DNA of 64,000 nucleotides from Theristus sp. LFF4_11 (Eukaryota > Nematoda > Chromadorea > Monhysterida > Xyalidae). Numbering within the stretch: the stretch's first letter is position 1; the number at the start of each line of letters is the position of its first letter. Location: positions 1 to 64,000 of the forward strand of contig JASANC010003701.1 of the NCBI GenBank assembly GCA_030248135.1, in the 5' to 3' direction. Below the pieces are notes generated by a model. That model saw only the letters and a list, made by a program, of their open reading frames with translations. It was not told the DNA's origin and did no database searches. Of the stretch, positions 49,301 through 60,400 are shown one piece after another. The position numbers and the translations under genes were made by a program.

Positions 49301-51737
49301 GGTACGATAATACGTCAGTTGAAGAATGTGTTTCACGTAAAAATGAAGTCCATTAAAAATTATGTTGTCCATATTGATTAGTTTTGAAAAAAAACGCATA
49401 ATGTGACAACTGTTGCGGCCAGGTTGGTACAACATCCAACAAGACATGTCACTTTTGCTCGGCATACGCATCGAGTACCACTGCGTTCTCAAATATTGTT
49501 TGCCAGCCAGCGGGTGGTATGTGTTCGCATGGATGGGACTGTTGCCGGGCTCTTTAATGGTAAGGCAAAGAACAATCAAATAGTGATACATTTTTCATTG
49601 TGGTGTGTGGAACTGAACTGTGCCGATTAGACAAAATGATTTGAATGAAAAATGACGTGAACTGCAAGTTTGTAATGCTCTTGAACGGAAGACGTTGCGC
49701 AGGCTACTACTGACGCTCAACAGTTTAGTTTCCGAAATCAATTTTCAGTTCTGCATGGTTGAGTCATTTCGACGATCACCACAATTGACCGGCATCAAGG
49801 TGGAACCGTTTGTCGAGTACTTTCCATTTGCACTTGTTCCATTCCTGGTGACATTTGTGACGGCCGTTTTTCAAGCTCTCTACTGCAGAATACGAAATCA
49901 GGTCCGTGAGCTCTCCCTAAAGTTTTACCGTTCTTGTTTATTTTTTCCTGTGCAACGAGTTGAGTGACTGCATCTATCGCGGTTCAGTGGTTCGTTTCAG
50001 TTTGAATTTCACACATTTGCCGATTCCAGCCTCTAAAATCACTGTTCACACCGACCGATCGCTACATCGAAAGCATCCGATCCGCGATTGTTGGCAAACA
50101 AGCAGACGCACTTCGAATTGTGTACAACGAGCCGATGGGCTCGTCACGGCTGTGCTGGTGTTTCTGTGATTACTTGCTGGCGGCGAGATTGGTGATCGCC
50201 GCGGAGACAATCGAATTGATCGCACAGGTTGGCTGTGGTGGGTGGAGGTTGCGTTGCAAGGCGTTTCTCAAGTCGTCTGACGGGTGCTCCGGTCAACATC
50301 AGGCATTGTGCAAAATGTGCATGCCTGACGGCCGAATCACTTATAAGGCCACCCGTCTTTTGTGAAAACCTCACGCACACACATACAATCTGGTCGTGTA
50401 CGCACGTGCTTGAGCAATCAGAACATTCGGTTGGCAGCACAATGAGCCTGAAGAACCACAGAAACATGATATCCGGAAGCACAGCGGTCAACGTTGCGTG
50501 TGCCCTCAATTTCAGACAGCCCTGATCGCGTACATGTTTGCCGTGCAGCGAATGAACGGCGTCGCGAACGTGCTCGCGTGCGCGGTGCAGCTGATCACGC
50601 AGCTGCTCGTGCTGGTCGCCGTCAGCGTGGCGCTGCGCAAACGGCTACGCACGCTGCTGCTGCCGTATCTGGTGCGCGCCTCGCTCGGCACCGCCGTCTT
50701 ACTGGCGGCAAGCTACCGCATTTTCGGAGGTACTGCTTTTGTGGTGTGGCATTCAACAGCACTATCACGGTCAAGCGCCAAAACGGTGCGGCAGGCTCAT
50801 GGTGCTGCGGCGTCAACCGTGTATGTCAACGCCGTCTTCTTCCCGACTCTCATATTCGTCATGATCATGAACAGATTTCACGTTCTAAAATCAGAACAAT
50901 TTTTGCATCAAGAATCTTCCATTGACGAAAATAAAGTGTGTAAGTATAATGTGTATTCAGACGATGTCCAGAGCGAACACACGGCAGATGGGTATGACAT
51001 ATTTTTTAAGCGTGTCCCACTGAAATGACGTCATGTGCCGCAAAACATGCGGTTGTCGTTCACAGCCTTGTCACCCTCGTGGCCTATGGGTAGTGCGTTA
51101 GACTGCAGTCTGTGCGCTCGGGGGATCGAGCCCCGCCGAGGGGTGTACAGGCACTTAATGACAGAGAAAACTCGATGGGCGCCCTACTCAATGGCGTTCT
51201 GTACGCTTCTCTGGGTTAGCCCTGGCTAAAAACATCGCCTAAAAATCACAACAATCACAACAACAGCAAACACAGCCCAAACTGAAATTTCAGTGCCTGT
51301 ACTTTGACAAACGAGCGTTTTTAAAGCAAATGACGTCATTTTAGTTCGGACACGTTTGAATGAATCCACAATACCATACTGCCGTTTCGAGCGTACAGTT
51401 TTGTCATGTTGCCACTACACGATCAAGTGACAGCAAACCAGTGGCGAGGTGCGCTGGCCTTTCCTGTTGCCCACAGCGAGCCTCACCAATCACCACACCA
51501 TCACCAGCACGCACAGGCCACGATCAACTGGCGCCACCACTGCTGGTCGTGCTGGTGCTGTGCACGTTTCGCGCGTGGTGCATGAGCGTGATCGTGGGCG
51601 CACACTGGGCGCTGCGACAGACGCCGCCGCCGACGGGCGTGCCACAGCGACGCCCATGGACGCTCGCGAGCAACGACGCGCAGCTGCACAAGACGCTGCT
51701 GTCCGTGCAGACGGCGCCGCCCGGCTCACGGCTGTGA
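46370..51737 (+). CDS. Divergent SLC6-fold membrane transporter fused to a four-helix module
   Basis: Exons 46370-46481, 46616-46750, 46822-46968, 47156-47312, 47609-47933, about 48331-48515 (3' border uncertain; phase to the next exon not resolved), 48762-48906, 48964-49134, 49205-49301, 49423-49559, 49749-49901, 50030-50227, 50516-50729 and 51517-51737. The first eleven follow the sodium:neurotransmitter symporter plan: a VVWHLTN helix in place of GNVWRFPY, then APFIHLEQTIGF, GLGYVVWFLGAWW, a WCDNEWNLRACHSPTD loop (PW..C..WN..C type) and GWYNIQQDMSLLLG. Exon 12 holds both the usual tail LKSLFTPTDRYIES and CWCFCDYLLAARLV, the first of four further helices resembling nematode LAPTM/DUF7027 tetraspans. 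Sodium-site residues look degenerate, so transport activity is doubtful. AATAAA is near 51821. Confidence 0.75.
47977..48113. repeat. Intronic GTCGAACTG…CAGTTCGAC element
   Basis: Short inverted termini, with GCTGATTGGCTGCATCAAG and TTCAAAAGCAACCAATCA inside, lying in intron 5 of the SLC6-like gene. Related to elements at 8078-8215 and about 28134-28250. Confidence 0.4.
51006..51360. mobile_element. TGACGTCAT MITE, copy 2, interrupted by a SINE
   Basis: Ends GCGTGTCCCACTGAAATGACGTCATGTG-like (left) and TGACGTCATTTTAGTTCGGACACGTTTGAA-like (right) match the copy at 13085-13296 in reverse complement. About 200 bp of unrelated tRNA-like sequence splits the internal part. Lies in the last intron of the SLC6-like gene. 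Confidence 0.8.
51073..51265 (+). mobile_element. tRNA-derived SINE (type 2) nested in a MITE
   Basis: The tRNA-like head has ACCCTCG paired with CGAGGG, box A TGGCCTATGGGTAG and box B GGATCGAGCC. The anticodon-loop sequence ACTGCAG resembles tRNA-Cys, but its stem is degenerate. A 110-bp unrelated body ends in CACAACAATCACAACAACAGC. Its body differs from the SINE at 35511, so two SINE families are present. Confidence 0.7.
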
Positions 51738-52025
51738 CGTGACCGATTGTGAAATGCAAACTGATTTCATGTTGTGTTCACACTGCACACACAGCCACAC
51801 CACTCTTCGTTGTTGTACACGAATAAAAACTGCGAAACAAACACACACAAATTGAACAAAACAAGAACTAAACAACAATAATCGACCCGTTTCAGGAATT
51901 GTAAACTGACCGAAACAAAACCGGACCAGAAAACAACAACAACAAACTCTGGTCCATATTTCATCCAGTCCATTCCAGCCATATAGAGAGGCGAGAAATA
52001 CTACCTCGCAAACCAACAATCGCAA

Positions 52026-52572
52026 TCAGTCAGAAGACTCCATGACAGATTGTTGCTCTCGGCTGTACTGTGCCATGGCGCGTCGCATTTTCTGGCGAAT
52101 GCTCGCAAATATCTTCTCGACGTCGCCCATTGCTCTGTGCAGCACAGTCACGGGGTCGACGTTCGCTGATGCGCGCGTTTGAATTCGAACGAGAATCTGA
52201 TCTTCGAGTGGGTGTGTCGGCGTGCACGCGCAAAACTCAACCTGTGAAAAAAACACGAACATAAGCAATGGTTGAATAAACGAATGAACCTGTTTTGTCA
52301 TTTGAGCCAACAAGGAAACGAGAACGACCGGTCACGCAGCAACGTTCTGGTTCTTCACACACACAGCCCACCTCAGGGTAAAAATTCGAAATGACGAACT
52401 GCAGCGCATTGCCAAGCGTGTAATCCTCGTGCTTGATGATAAAGGACACACAAGTGTTGTTCCCGTTCGATTCAGGCGCTGCGATCATTCGAATTACTGG
52501 CTGATTGTCAATGCCGCCAGTTTGATCGGACGCCGTCGCCGTTTTCGAGGACGACGCGTTGTTTGTACCCAT
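52026..52572 (-). CDS. POLR1D: RNA polymerases I and III subunit AC19 (RPAC2)
   Basis: Two exons (52372-52572 and 52026-52241) give 138 residues, the normal size. AC19 pairs with AC40 as the alpha-like assembly platform of RNA polymerases I and III in the nucleus. Family motifs: CVSFIIKHEDYTLGNALQF, FYPEVEFCACTPTHPLED across the splice, and ILVRIQTR. A Ser/Thr-rich N-terminal ~28 residues precede the core. The stop lies 289 bp from the convergent SLC6-like gene. A TTTTTTACAG acceptor sits 22 nt before the ATG, and a 1.5-kb transposon starts 57 bp upstream of the ATG. Confidence 0.95.
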
Positions 52573-52593
52573 CTTTTTCCGTTTTTGTTTGTT

Positions 52594-52603
52594 TCTGTAA
52601 AAA
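52594..52603 (-). other. Splice acceptor just upstream of the RPAC2 ATG (trans-splice or 5' UTR intron)
   Basis: On the minus strand TTTTTTACAG is followed by 22 nt and the start codon. No coding exon is seen upstream, so this is either a spliced-leader acceptor or the end of a 5' UTR intron that would have to span the adjacent transposon. Confidence 0.45.
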
Positions 52604-52629
52604 ATGGCACCCATTGAAGATTAGATATA

Positions 52630-54176
52630 CAGGGTGTTTCAGAAGTAGTGGGTAGGTGTTTGACGCGTTATTTCTCGAGTTGCGTTGAACCATATTGAAT
52701 GAAATTTTAGACAGTCGTTTAAAAAAGTTCAACTTAGGTTTGTGCAAAATTTTAGAGAAATTCATTCACTTGCACACGAATGACAAAGCAAAACACAAAA
52801 AAAAATTCAAAAATGGACCAAAACCAAATCGCAATAGCACCGGACAACAAAGGACAACACTCAATGCAAACATTCAAAAGAACACTTTAAAAAATGTGTG
52901 TGGTAATAACAGCAAACATCAACAACAACGACAACAGTCAACACAATCAAATTTTTCAAAGTGTCCACCATGAGCCTCAATGCATCGCTTGCACCTAATC
53001 CGTCCGTTACGGCAAAACCGCCTTCTCGCGCATGTACGCTGGTTTAGTACGCCCCAAAAGCCGGTAAGCATGAAAACAAAAACAAAAACAAACCAATCGT
53101 GTTGAAAAAACATTTCGTGTTCATGCATGCAACGATTCGGCCGCATACAAGCTAATGTTTCACCCGGTCTAAGACAATAACCCCCAGTTGCGTGCTGAAA
53201 TTAATGTTTTTGTGTGTTTTGCTCTGTCATTCGTGTGCGTGTGTGAATGAATTTTAATTTTTTGTTTTAGATAAAAGCCCACATTCACCAATCATTCGTT
53301 TCAAATCATTCAACCCAACACCAACACAATCTTCATGAGACCCTTTGAAATTTCACAATCAAAGCGATGGGCTTCGATCGGTTCGACGTTCCAAAGGTGC
53401 AAAGGTGTACGGTTTGATTTTGTATCGCCTCTTTGTTTTCACCCCAGATACGCAGCGGCCGCAGTTACACCCGGACGAGGGAGTAGACGTCGGCAGCAGA
53501 AGCGTCGCCCCCGTCGGCAGCGCTGCCGCGCCGGGCAAAATAGGTGAAAAAAACAACAGGAGAAGAGGCGGCGGGCGGTACCGCCGGCCGCAGCAGGGCC
53601 AGCACCCACGCGGGAGGATATATAGGCGGCCAGCGAAGACAGCGCGCGCCGCCGCGTAGGGGGGGGGGGCGGGCCCGGCGAGCAGACAGACGAGCACCCG
53701 GACCCCGCCCATGCGCTATTTTTGCATTTTGTGTTGTGTGGGGGTGGATCACTTCACTCTATTCCCAAACCGAAAACAAAACCTAACAGCAAACAATAAT
53801 TTTTGTGTGAATCTAAGTTAAACTTTTCTGAATAACTGTCTAAATTTTTATTGAATACGAAGGCAAAACAAAACGCCAATCATAGCGCTACAGCAACCGC
53901 CGAAACAGCTGCTTTTGACAAAAAAAACTTTTTGAAATTTCTTCCATGTTGATGTGAAACTTCAGTCCAGCGCAAAACACAAAATGAATATTGCAGAACC
54001 AAGGTTTGCATGCAAATCTGTTTCTGCAATTTGCAGAAATCTGCTAAAAAATTTCTGCAAACGGTCCAAAATTTCTGCAAAAAACCGACGTTTTTCTCCA
54101 AAAAAACCCAGAATGGTTCAACACAACTCGAGAAATAACGCGTCAAACACCTACCCACTACTTCTGAAACACCCTG
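52630..54176. mobile_element. TA-flanked element with 66-bp terminal inverted repeats
   Basis: Begins CAGGGTGTTTCAGAAGTAGT and ends with its reverse complement; TA flanks both ends (52628-52629, 54177-54178). The terminal repeats match for about 66 bp with one mismatch. No transposase frame is found. The interior has an extremely GC-rich block at about 53450-53710 (including G-runs and GGCGGCGGGC) unlike anything nearby, which may be captured host DNA. Confidence 0.85.
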
Positions 54177-55479
54177 TAGATATCGTTGGAAAAAAAATGA
54201 AAATCTCAATTGTTTGAAGTTAAAATTGTTTAAATGGCATTTTAAATTTTTGATGTTGATCTTTTGATGGACGCCGCCGCGCTACTTCGAGACGACAAAT
54301 TCGCAAAAGCCGAGTTGAGTTGACAAGCACTTTTCTTCACCGCAGAAACAGTTTTATTGTAATTTGATGGTGTTGGTTGAATTGCTGTTGAATGATTAAT
54401 GCTGTCTAGTCCACAGCAGTCAGTACCGAAGGCGAAAGCAAATTTTCGAGGGGGGTCCGAAAATTTTTCAGTGGGGTGGGGGGGGGGGGGTAGGGTTAGG
54501 GGAAAAAAATCCGGATTTTTTTAAATTAAAAATTAAAAAATTTTTTTTTACAAGTTAGGTTCGTTCGAAGCGTCTCGTCGAGCTGAGTTCATCTAGACCA
54601 TTTTCAGAACGATCCGGAAAACTATAAGAGCGAAAATCGTGTTTTATTGAAATTATGTCCATTTCATAGAGGGAAAGTTGCATTTTCAACAGTAAAACAG
54701 GACAATTTTCGACGTGTACTTGAATATTGAACCGTTATTAGTTGTTCCTCTTTAGAAAATTACGAAAATTTGACTGTGTTCAAAAATTCCTGTTTGCTGT
54801 AGCTAAGTCGGCAACCCCTGTCGACCCGGTCGCCCCCCCCCCAAGACACTTACTTTCAGGTTCAACCAGCTATGCTATTTGCCACAATGGCGAGAGCCCA
54901 CTCTTCAAATCATCGTATCGAAAACACGTACCATGATTTCGCGATCACGTTGCGGGCAACTGACAGACGCAAGTTTAACACGTTAGTTTAGCCCAGCACG
55001 CAAGTTTTAACATGTGGCCATGTTATCGGGTATCTGAAAAACGGTCGTGTGATGTGGTATTAACCAACATCTCCGCTCCAATTGTTTAACAATATATCGC
55101 ACAACTCCATTGTAGACCTATAACATACGCCAATCAACAAGATATCATGTTCATCTCATGGCCTACCGACTGAAAAACATGTTCTAAGTTGCAAGAAAAC
55201 GATTTCTGAAACGATATTTCAATTCAGTTAAGTCATTTCAACGCTAAAAATTGACTCTAGAAGTCATCCAAATCGAAAAACATGGAGTACGTTTGCATTT
55301 ACGTTTACCTAAGCCTAAGCACACAAAGTTGGGAAGAAAATTTGGTTTGAACTTTCAAAAAATTATGCCATAAATCGAATTTTCAGAGCAAAGCAGAAGA
55401 AAAATTTTTCAAATTTTTTTTTAAGTTTGAAAAAATCCAACTTAAAAAAAACAAAAAAAAAGATTTTGTTTGGGTGACC
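54177..55479. other. Non-coding; old hAT-like relics toward the right
   Basis: Long G-runs at 54476-54490. From about 55320 the sequence carries diverged family A blocks (TTTGAACTTTCAAAAAATT, AGAAGAAAAATTTTTCAAA). 55461-55479 continues, across the next insertion, into 57173 onward as one family A relic. No gene supported. Confidence 0.5.
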
Positions 55480-57164
55480 TAGAGATGTCAAAAAAAAAAA
55501 TTTCTATTTTTTTTTTAAATTTTTTTTTAAAATTTTTTTTTAAAAATGAAAGTTGTTCAGAATTTTTCAGGGAGTCCGAATATCACCATCTGAGGAGCCA
55601 CCGACTTACCATATGACCCCCACTCATATGGGAGGAGGGTGAAAATTTCAGACTTCGGCGACCCCATTTTCCCACCGACGACATCACGTCTCGTGTTTTG
55701 CCTCTCAATTCACCTCAAATAACACGGAAACAAGTTCAACAACAAACCGGTGTGATCATGACGACACGAGGCGAAACAGCAACGAGCAACCAACGAAGTT
55801 ACGCTTGCAGTGGCAGACAGTGCAATTTCGACCTTTCGAGATCCTGAAAAACGATGCATAAATGTGAGTTCTCTGCTTCTATCTCACCTTAGCGGCATCG
55901 GAATTTGTTGAACTAGCCTTTGCGACGCTCAAGTACTTCAATGCGCGAGTCGATCATCACTCACCAAGGCTGAAAACAGTCGATAAATCGATCCAGAATA
56001 CCACCTGCAGCGTTGAAGACAAAGTAGGGTTGTTAAAAAAAACAAAAATCGTCATTTTTGTTTTTTTTTTAAAAAAAAATTTTTTTTTTTAAAAAAAAAA
56101 ATTTCAAAAATCAAAGTTGTGCTAAATCAATCAGGGAGTCCGAAGAACCACATATGATATGCAAGCGCCTCCCGAATGACACCCGTATGGCGGAACTTTG
56201 CAGATTTTGTTTTGGTGACCTCAATTACCCCTTTTCCAAACCGTCACCATGCCTCTTCTTGTGTTTTGACCTCCAAAACGTCACTAATTGTCCCCAGCTA
56301 AGCTAATGCTGAAGTGAAGACAAACATACCGCCTTGAAATTCGATCAATTCTTCTGATGGTTTCGCGACGACACGACACGAAGCAGCAACCAGACAACGT
56401 AGCGCTTGCAAACGGTGCAGCGAGCACAATCGGACGCTCTGCGAGGCTAATCGTCACCTTATCTGCATCGGAAATGGTAGGCTAAGCTTTGGGACGCTCA
56501 AAAACTTCATCGCAGATGTTGTCGAAGCCTAAAATCAGTCGGTAAAACGGTCCAAAATCGACTGCTAAAGGTTTTACGAGGTATAATCAAAGAAAATTTT
56601 TGTTGAACTTTCGAAAAATTGTGCCAAAATTGAGGTTTTCAGAGCATATTAGAGGAAAATTTTTCGAATTTTTTTTAAAAAAAAAAAAATCGACATTTTT
56701 GTTTTTTTTTTTAATCACTTTTTTTTTTAAAAAAAAAAATTTTCATTTTTGTTTAACAACCCTAAGACAAAGTGACAAGGTGAAGTCAAAGAAAATTTTT
56801 GTTGAACTTTCGAAAAATTATGCCAAAAACGGCATTTTCAGGGCACATGAAAGAATTTTCGGTGCCCCCCCCCCCCCCCCCCCCCCCCCCCACCCGCCGG
56901 GCCCTGGGGCTCTGGGGGGGGGGGTACCGTGTACCCCGGCCCCACCCCACCCACCCCTCGCCTACGCACTGTCCCCCGCTCCCATATGCCAAAAATAAGG
57001 GAAACAAAACCGAAAACTAACACGCATTTTTGATATTATTTTTGAAAAACCTGAAAAAATTTGAAAAAAAAAACAAAAAAAAATTTTGATAAAAAAAAAA
57101 TGCTCTTTTTTTTACTTTTTTTAAAAAAAAAATAAAAATTTTTTTTTTGAAGTTTACATCTCTA
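55480..57164. mobile_element. hAT-like element family B (TAGAGATG termini)
   Basis: Starts TAGAGATGTCAAAAAA and ends …ACATCTCTA. Both flanks read GGGTGACC (55472-55479 and 57165-57172), a perfect 8-bp duplication. It contains a family A insertion, a 27-base C run at 56865-56891, and blocks distantly like family A (CAGGGAGTCCGAA). About 935 bp without the insert. Confidence 0.85.
56025..56764 (+). mobile_element. hAT-like element family A, complete copy nested in family B
   Basis: 740 bp from TAGGGTTGTTAAA to TTTAACAACCCTA. Both flanks are AGACAAAG (56017-56024, 56765-56772), a perfect 8-bp duplication. Nearly identical to the inner copy at 1726-2458, so it moved recently. Confidence 0.92.
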
Positions 57165-57172
57165 GGGTGACC

Positions 57173-57300
57173 TCATTTACCCCTTTTCCAAACCGTTACC
57201 ATACCTCTTGTGTTTTGACCCCCATAACGTCACTAATTGTCCCCAGCCCAAGTGAAAATACACATACCGGCTTGAAATTCGATCAATTGGGCCATTCATT
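57173..57300 (+). repeat. Right remnant of an old family A copy
   Basis: TCATTTACCCCTTTTCCAAA, then CGTCACTAATTGTCCCCAGC and TTGAAATTCGATCAATT match the middle of family A. The missing left neighbour (GATTTTGTTTGGGTGACC) lies before the family B insertion. Confidence 0.75.
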
Positions 57301-57427
57301 TTGTGCTGGGCGATTCATTTTGTCTTGGGTCATTTATTTTGTTTTGGGCCACGCATTAGTAAAGAGCGCCAAATCGGCTTGTTTTGATTTTATTCTTGAG
57401 TTTTATCGCAGGCATTTGCTGATTAAG

Positions 57428-60400
57428 ATGAGTTTCGGCAGAGGTGAAAATTTATCAACGACCAGCAGTTTCGGCGGTTTTGGTCGAACGACGAGCAGCG
57501 TGTTTGGCGGAGGCGGCGGTTCCACTGCAGCGCAAAACCAACTGAGTTTTGGTGAGTTCATTCCAGTGGAGAACGAGAAACGTCGAGTCGATATCATATT
57601 GGTAGTTCTGTGGCCAGTTTTATAAAAGTGATGATCATTCGAAAAAATTTTATATTGTCAGTTTTTCTTCCTTTCTCTTCTTTTTCGTTTTCTCTCAATG
57701 GAACCGAAATAAAGCGCAAAAAAACGTAACCTACGCCATACACCTAATATACACCACGACCACACCTCGGTAAACCAGGCGGAGTCGCCAGTTTTGGCGG
57801 AATAAACGCGACGAGTGAAGCCAATAATGCCGTCAACGCTCATTCGCGACCAACGTTTTCGGCTGCTCAAAACGCCAGCACAAGCCGTCCAGCCGTGCCG
57901 TTGTTTGGCGCGTCACCACAGTCATCGAGCGCTACAAATCCAGCGCCGTCGTCGTTTCAACCACAAAACCGACAAACGTTCACAAACTTGCTGTCAAGCG
58001 GGTCACCACTGAAACAGCAATCGCCGCAACGACAGCAACAAACCTCACAAGTTCTCCGTCAACCGCCACGACCAACAGCCGAAGTGAAATCGAGCGCCAC
58101 GCACACGACGCCGAAGGCATTCGGCGCACATTCGTCAAGCACACCGTCGGTGCTGCGATTGCCTGATTTCTCACGGCCGCCGCCGCCGATGCCGACAGCC
58201 GCCGGAGCCGGACAACAGCAACAGCAGCAACAACAGCCGAAACAGTCAGCATTCGCAGAACAACAATCCACGTTCCATCGCACGCAACGGCACCCCAGAG
58301 AGAAACGAGCACACCAGGGGCAACCACTGTCGACGGATCGGGCGGCGGCGGCACAGAAACGCCAACGGGCGCACCAAGCGCATGGAGCGTCGTCATTGTT
58401 GGACGCACGCGCGAACATTCGCAGAACGGTCGCACATCCGGATATCGGCGAGACGAGAATGAAGGTTGACGACACGAACACCGCCGAAGCGTTCGCAGTG
58501 CAACGAGACGAGCAACGCGTGAAACTGGGCAGAACTGTTGCACATCCGGATATTGGCGAGACGAGGATGAAACTGTCCTCAGACAAACGCCCGTTTGCGA
58601 CGGCCGGTGGCACTCGAGGTCGCGGCAGGCTTGCTCCACCAGCCACTCCGAGGACAATGACGTCGTTTGGTCGACGGTAGGATTGGCTTTTTTCTCCTGT
58701 GTTTTTTCTGCTCGCTTTGATAAAGGAGCTGCAAAATAATATTCGATTTCGCACATAATTTGCACTATCAATCAAACAGAGACTTGGCAGGAAGGAACAC
58801 AGTGTTTTGCAATGTGGAATTCCGTTGTAATACAAGCAAGATTCTGACCGACAGAACTTTGTTGCCTGGAAATCTGTAGATGTTTCAAGGGTCCGTATGG
58901 TAAAACTGCTGAGTTTGCAGAAACTACTAACTTTTATAAATGTCTAACTGACCACAGGGGCCATCACCGAGTCCACAATGTGCCGGTAACACATGTCCAT
59001 TTCCTCACGTTACATTGAAGAGCACACAATGGTGAACCATTAGCTGAAAAACAACACGAGCGCTTTATAATTCCATTCGGGCGCTCAGTGGCCGTCGCAC
59101 CAGCAAGCTTTTCTAGAGTTGACTCCGCCTCCAGGTCGTCCTCGATCGGCAGCAGCACGACAGCAGCGGCGAAAAGCGTGAAACGGTCGGCGTTGAAACG
59201 AGCGAGCAAACGTGCGCACCAGCAGCCGTCGTCGCTTAGATCCACGTTGTTCGTCGCGGCGATGGAGCGGAAGAGCGAGCGGATACTCAATGAAGTGCAA
59301 CAGCAAGACGACGACCAAGAGGAAATGGACAGCCAAGATCAGAATGGCGTTGCGCAAGCGCCAGCGTCGCCGCAGCGGGCTCGCTCAGCGTCCGACAGCA
59401 GTCGGAGAGCACGAGAATCGCCAGCTCCGGTCGCCAAGGTGCGCTTCAAAGCAAGCTGCACGACTGCAATTTGCATCAGCTTTGCCGACTTTGATTCTAA
59501 TATAGCACAGCGAAGGTTTTGACCTCTTTTGAGAAAAACGTTTTTTTTTAGGTCAGCCGGTTGACGCAAACGCAAGTGGCTGTGGAACTGCGCAGGTTGA
59601 TTGGCCGCCGGTGCGAGACGGCCTACGAGCGGTATCAGCTGCTGGACGAGCGCGACAAAATACTGCGCAAACTACAAGTGAAGTGCAGCGACGTGCAACG
59701 CGCCTCGGTAGGAGGTTTTCATTTCAGGTTTTTGGTTTTTCCGCCAATCTTTCTCCATACTCCAACCAATCGGTGATCCACAAACTGTTCATGTGGTGAC
59801 CAACATTATCGAGAAAGAAACGTCACTGTTTTGCCAGGTATTCGTTGGCACCTGCCCGGACATGTGCCCGGAGAAGGAGCGCTATCAGCGGCTGGTGCAG
59901 AAGCGCTTGACCGCGTTTGAGGTGGACCCGGATGGCTCGGTGTGTCATTGGCGATGTGTCAAGGACTACAGTCGGTCGTCTGCTGATCAGGCACGCACAG
60001 TCGTTGTTCATTGCCGTGTTTTAGAAGTTCCGCTTTTTCTGCACCTGTTGGCGCCGCCCTCGGCTAAATTCCACACAATTTTGTTGGATTGAGCAATGTA
60101 ACAATTGATGATGGGATCGTGTTGATGTTCTGTGCTCCCTGCTCAACCAGCCAACCAGCATCTCGCATTCAAGCGTAGCAAGTTTGCCCGAATCGAACAT
60201 TAATCGATGGCTGGTTTCTGACTGAAGGTTCAAGTCAGGCCGTGATTGGCTGACTAGTTACTCTACGACGAATTCAACCATGGCAAATGACTAAAGTGGC
60301 ATTCATGAAGCAGTATTTAGTGACGCGTAGCTTGTGTTGAAACATAGCTGCACGGTCACTAAACACTGCTTCATGAATGCCCCTTTATTCGAATGCAACG

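Noticed and set aside
51073..51145. Functional tRNA-Cys gene
   Set aside because: Acceptor arm is good, but the anticodon stem is broken, and the unit sits inside a MITE with a SINE-type tail.
53359..53752. Pro/Gly/Arg-rich frames in the GC island
   Set aside because: They are open on both strands because of composition, and sit within a transposon.
56786..57023. Poly-Pro/Gly frames
   Set aside because: They are produced by a 27-base C run inside a hAT element.
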